13,885 nt of DNA, from contig DBTW01000193.1 in NCBI GenBank assembly GCA_002307245.1, positions 1-13,885 on the forward strand, read 5' to 3'. The translations under genes were made by a program, and so were the position numbers. The stretch is from Spirochaetaceae bacterium UBA1306. Its GTDB lineage: Bacteria > Spirochaetota > Spirochaetia > Treponematales > Rectinemataceae. Below the pieces are notes generated by a model, which was given only the letters and a program-made list of their open reading frames with translations, made no database searches and was not told where the DNA came from. This document shows positions 12,269 through 13,885 of this stretch, one piece after another; within the stretch, counting starts at the first letter, position 1; each line of letters begins with the position of its first letter.

Positions 12269-13522
12269 CTACTCTACCAGCTCGTCGTCCCCGTCGAGGG
12301 CTATCTCCCCCGCCTCCCAGGCGCGCTTCAGGTAGCCGAGGAATTCCTTGGCCGCCGCGTCCGCGTCCTCCCTGCGCACCGGGCCGAGCATCGAGTACTC
12401 GTCGAGGATCAGATTGCGCCGATTGGCGGACATGTTGGACAGGAGCTTCTTCTTGAAAGAGTCCTCTCGTCCCTTGAGGACAAGGGCTATATCCCGGTCT
12501 TGGAAATCCCTGAGCGCCTTTTGCAGGGTCTTGTCGGGGACGCGCAGGACGTCGTCGAGGGTGAAGAGCCGGTCGCGCACGTTTTTGGAGAGCTCGGGGC
12601 TCTCCTCGCCCAGGGCGTCCAGCACCCTTTCCTCCATGCCCGGGTCGACGTGCTTGAGAATCCCGGCGAGCGCCGCCCGACCGTCGATCTCCTCGTGGCT
12701 CACCGTCCCGATCTTGCGGATCCTCTCCTTGATGCCATCCTCTACGCTGCGCAGCGCCTCGGGGTTGATCTTGTCGAGGCGGGCGACCCGCTTCACGAGC
12801 TCGACCCGCTCGTCCTCGGGGAGCCGCTCGATGAGCCCCGAGGCCTTCTTGGGGTCGAGATAGGGCAGGATGACGGAGAGGACCTGGGGCGATTCGTCCT
12901 TCAGGATGAGGCCGAGTTCCTTTGCGTCGTAGTCCTTGAGGAACCTGAAGGGCCTCTGGCTCTCGGGCGAGGCCTTGCGCATCAGGGCGCGGGCCTTCTC
13001 CGGCCCGAAGGCCGTGCTGAGCATCTTTTCGGCCGTCTCGGGGCCGCCCTCGACCGACCAGCCCTTGGTCTTGATCAGCCAGCCGAATTCGGCCAGGATC
13101 TCGTTCGCCTCCGGGGCGTCGATGTTCTTGACCTTCAGGATTTCGCGGGAGACCGCCTCGACTTCCTCCGGCGTCAGGTGGGCGATGACCTTGGAGGCCT
13201 CGTCCGTGCCCAGGAGGAGGAGGAATTTGGCCGCCTTGGATATGCCGCTCTCCGAGCCAGTCTTGAGCAGGACGGCCGCTTCCTCCCCGGCCGCGGCCAG
13301 GGCCGCGCCCAGGGCTAGGGTCCGCGGCTTCGCCTCGCCCTTGCGGGGATGCGAAGCCGCCTTCGCGGCGCCGCGAAGGCGGGGTGGGTCGGGAGGAAAG
13401 GCTTCCTCGGCGGGGACTATTGGGCGCTTCCTGGCGCCCTTATCATCCGACTTGCCGCCGACGGCGGGCGCCGCGCGGGAAGCGGAGCCGTAGGCCTTGT
13501 CTACCCTATCCTTCATGCTCAT
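12269..13522 (-). CDS. fliG: Flagellar motor switch protein FliG, diverged (probably the FliG1-type paralogue of spirochaetes)
   Basis: FliG forms the C-ring face that meets the stator. This 417-residue form is longer than the usual 330-350. Residues 1-90 are a Pro/Ala/Lys-rich extension. FliG_N begins at about 95 (KAAKFLLLLGTDEASKVIAH). The middle domain (about 203-270) has DESPQVLSVILPYLDP, where the FliM-binding EHPQ motif has become ESPQ. FliG_C (about 275-412) ends with LGPVRREDA and AWEAGEI. In the torque helix the usual DDRSIQ reads PDKTLQ (329-334); aligned by eye, E. coli Asp288 is Pro, while Asp289 (D330) and Arg297 (R338) remain. It is not beside fliF or fliH. Together this suggests FliG1 (in Borrelia a polar, non-canonical paralogue) and not the canonical motor protein. 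The start at 13522 has AGGA 8 nt upstream; 13531 is possible. Confidence 0.92.
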   Translation of the reverse strand: MSMKDRVDKAYGSASRAAPAVGGKSDDKGARKRPIVPAEEAFPPDPPRLRGAAKAASHPRKGEAKPRTLALGAALAAAGEEAAVLLKTGSESGISKAAKFLLLLGTDEASKVIAHLTPEEVEAVSREILKVKNIDAPEANEILAEFGWLIKTKGWSVEGGPETAEKMLSTAFGPEKARALMRKASPESQRPFRFLKDYDAKELGLILKDESPQVLSVILPYLDPKKASGLIERLPEDERVELVKRVARLDKINPEALRSVEDGIKERIRKIGTVSHEEIDGRAALAGILKHVDPGMEERVLDALGEESPELSKNVRDRLFTLDDVLRVPDKTLQKALRDFQDRDIALVLKGREDSFKKKLLSNMSANRRNLILDEYSMLGPVRREDADAAAKEFLGYLKRAWEAGEIALDGDDELVE

Positions 13523-13530
13523 GAAGGGCA

Positions 13531-13534
13531 TCCT
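13531..13534 (-). promoter_or_regulatory. Ribosome binding site choosing the fliG start
   Basis: AGGA on the minus strand, 8 nt before the ATG at 13522. Starts at 13531 and further upstream lack such a site. Confidence 0.5.
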
Positions 13535-13610
13535 AGCCGCAGCGGGCCGAAAGGTCAACGCGAGTCCGGCCCCGCTCGAGCGAGGGTCTCGCGGCCGACG
13601 GAGGCGTCGC

Positions 13611-13672
13611 ATAATATCGCCCCGCGCTCTTCACTCGGGCCGAGGCGGCACGTTATATTTAGCGCATATTCT
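13611..13672. promoter_or_regulatory. AT-rich divergent promoter region between fliG and the rightmost gene
   Basis: In the 204-nt gap, two AT-rich islands stand out: ATAATA (13611-13616, reading TATTAT on the minus strand) and TTATATTT...CATATTCTAAC (13653-13675). They are plausible -10 elements for fliG (minus) and for the last gene (plus), but no convincing -35 boxes are seen at the right spacing. A perfect palindrome CGCTCGAGCG is at 13573-13582. Confidence 0.35.
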
Positions 13673-13712
13673 AACAGGCCGTTGGAAAGCATCGGGGTTT
13701 ATGCAGCCTGCT

Positions 13713-13718
13713 AAGGAG
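13713..13718 (+). promoter_or_regulatory. Ribosome binding site of the rightmost gene
   Basis: AAGGAG, 8 nt before the ATG at 13727: a near-ideal site that supports the start of the partial gene. Confidence 0.85.
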
Positions 13719-13726
13719 TCGTCATC

Positions 13727-13885
13727 ATGAAGCTTTATAGTCGCGGCCATCTCTTTATCGCCGGCATATGCGGAGCGGTCCTCGCCCTTGCCGTGGGCCT
13801 CGGGGTCAGCTTCCTCCGCCTGCCCGCAACGTCCCGCTCCTCCGTCGTCCAGGCCCAGCCCGCCGGCTCGGCGGTCGCCGGCTCG
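13727..13885 (+). CDS. N-terminus of a membrane-anchored or secreted protein, possibly HtrA-type serine protease (cut by window end)
   Basis: Only 53 codons are present. The start MKLYSRGHLFIAG leads into one hydrophobic segment (about 8-30, ending GVSFL), then a Ser/Ala/Pro/Gln-rich linker (SSVVQAQPAGSAVAGS). This is the layout of an N-terminal membrane anchor or uncleaved signal, with the remainder in the periplasm. The MKLYS start and the linker recall trypsin-like (S1C/HtrA, PDZ-containing) proteases of treponemes, but no catalytic residue lies within the window, so this is only a suggestion from memory. The ribosome site is strong. Divergent from fliG. Confidence 0.75.
   Translation, partial: MKLYSRGHLFIAGICGAVLALAVGLGVSFLRLPATSRSSVVQAQPAGSAVAGS

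Noticed and set aside
13523..13612. Earlier start for fliG at 13612
   Set aside because: The added residues are Arg/Pro-rich, and the only Shine-Dalgarno-like AGGA is suited to 13522.
13648..13664. Sigma-54 promoter (GGCAC...TTAGC) before the rightmost gene
   Set aside because: The GG and GC elements are 13 nt apart, not the required 10, so the match fails.

Overview
The window is a very GC-rich piece of bacterial chromosome, packed with genes. Several features point to a spirochaete (Spirochaetota). One is a diverged FliG standing alone, as expected for the second (FliG1-type) paralogue of that phylum. Others are a Maf/DUF115 motility-associated protein, a membrane-anchored SurA/PpiD-like protein, a PreP-type M16C protease, and a tetratricopeptide-GAF-GGDEF protein. 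This assignment comes from family recognition by eye, without a database search. No tRNA, rRNA, CRISPR array, transposase or phage gene was seen.

Layout. The plus-strand 3' part of lepA (1-1460) enters from the left. It converges on a minus-strand block that runs from about 10.66 kb down to 1.78 kb: M16C protease, a 66-residue unknown protein, the GGDEF protein, the PpiD/SurA-like protein and the DUF115 protein. The first three genes are 8-9 nt apart and look like one operon. The last two are 9 nt apart and follow a 137-nt gap with two inverted repeats. Divergent from the protease is a plus-strand pair with overlapping ends: a PduO-type cobalamin adenosyltransferase and a stand-alone E2-like (CAT-fold) protein. 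That pair converges on a minus-strand FliG. FliG in turn diverges from the start of a plus-strand secreted or membrane-anchored protein, possibly of HtrA type, that leaves the window at the right.

The most unusual stretch is 1461-1780, between the convergent lepA and DUF115 genes. It is built almost entirely from three short modules in the order A-C-A-B-C-A-B. The end of module A plus module C is a diverged second copy of the last 13 codons and stop of lepA. In the first nine codons all six nucleotide differences are silent third-position changes. The lepA tail now in use carries codons (GTA, TTA, CTA, CGA) that the rest of the gene appears to avoid. This suggests that the lepA 3' end was exchanged or re-capped by a repeat element or by recombination with a relative's lepA. 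The last B module also supplies two of the three bases of the stop codon of the convergent gene.

Functionally the window is mostly housekeeping: translation (LepA/EF4), envelope protein folding (PpiD/SurA-like and perhaps HtrA-like), peptide turnover (M16C), B12 cofactor activation, c-di-GMP signalling, and motility (FliG, DUF115). Points of biochemical interest are the His-to-Asp change in the HxxxDG motif of the E2-like protein, the absence of the usual parvulin HIL motif in the PpiD-like protein, and the changed FliM-binding and torque-helix residues in FliG.
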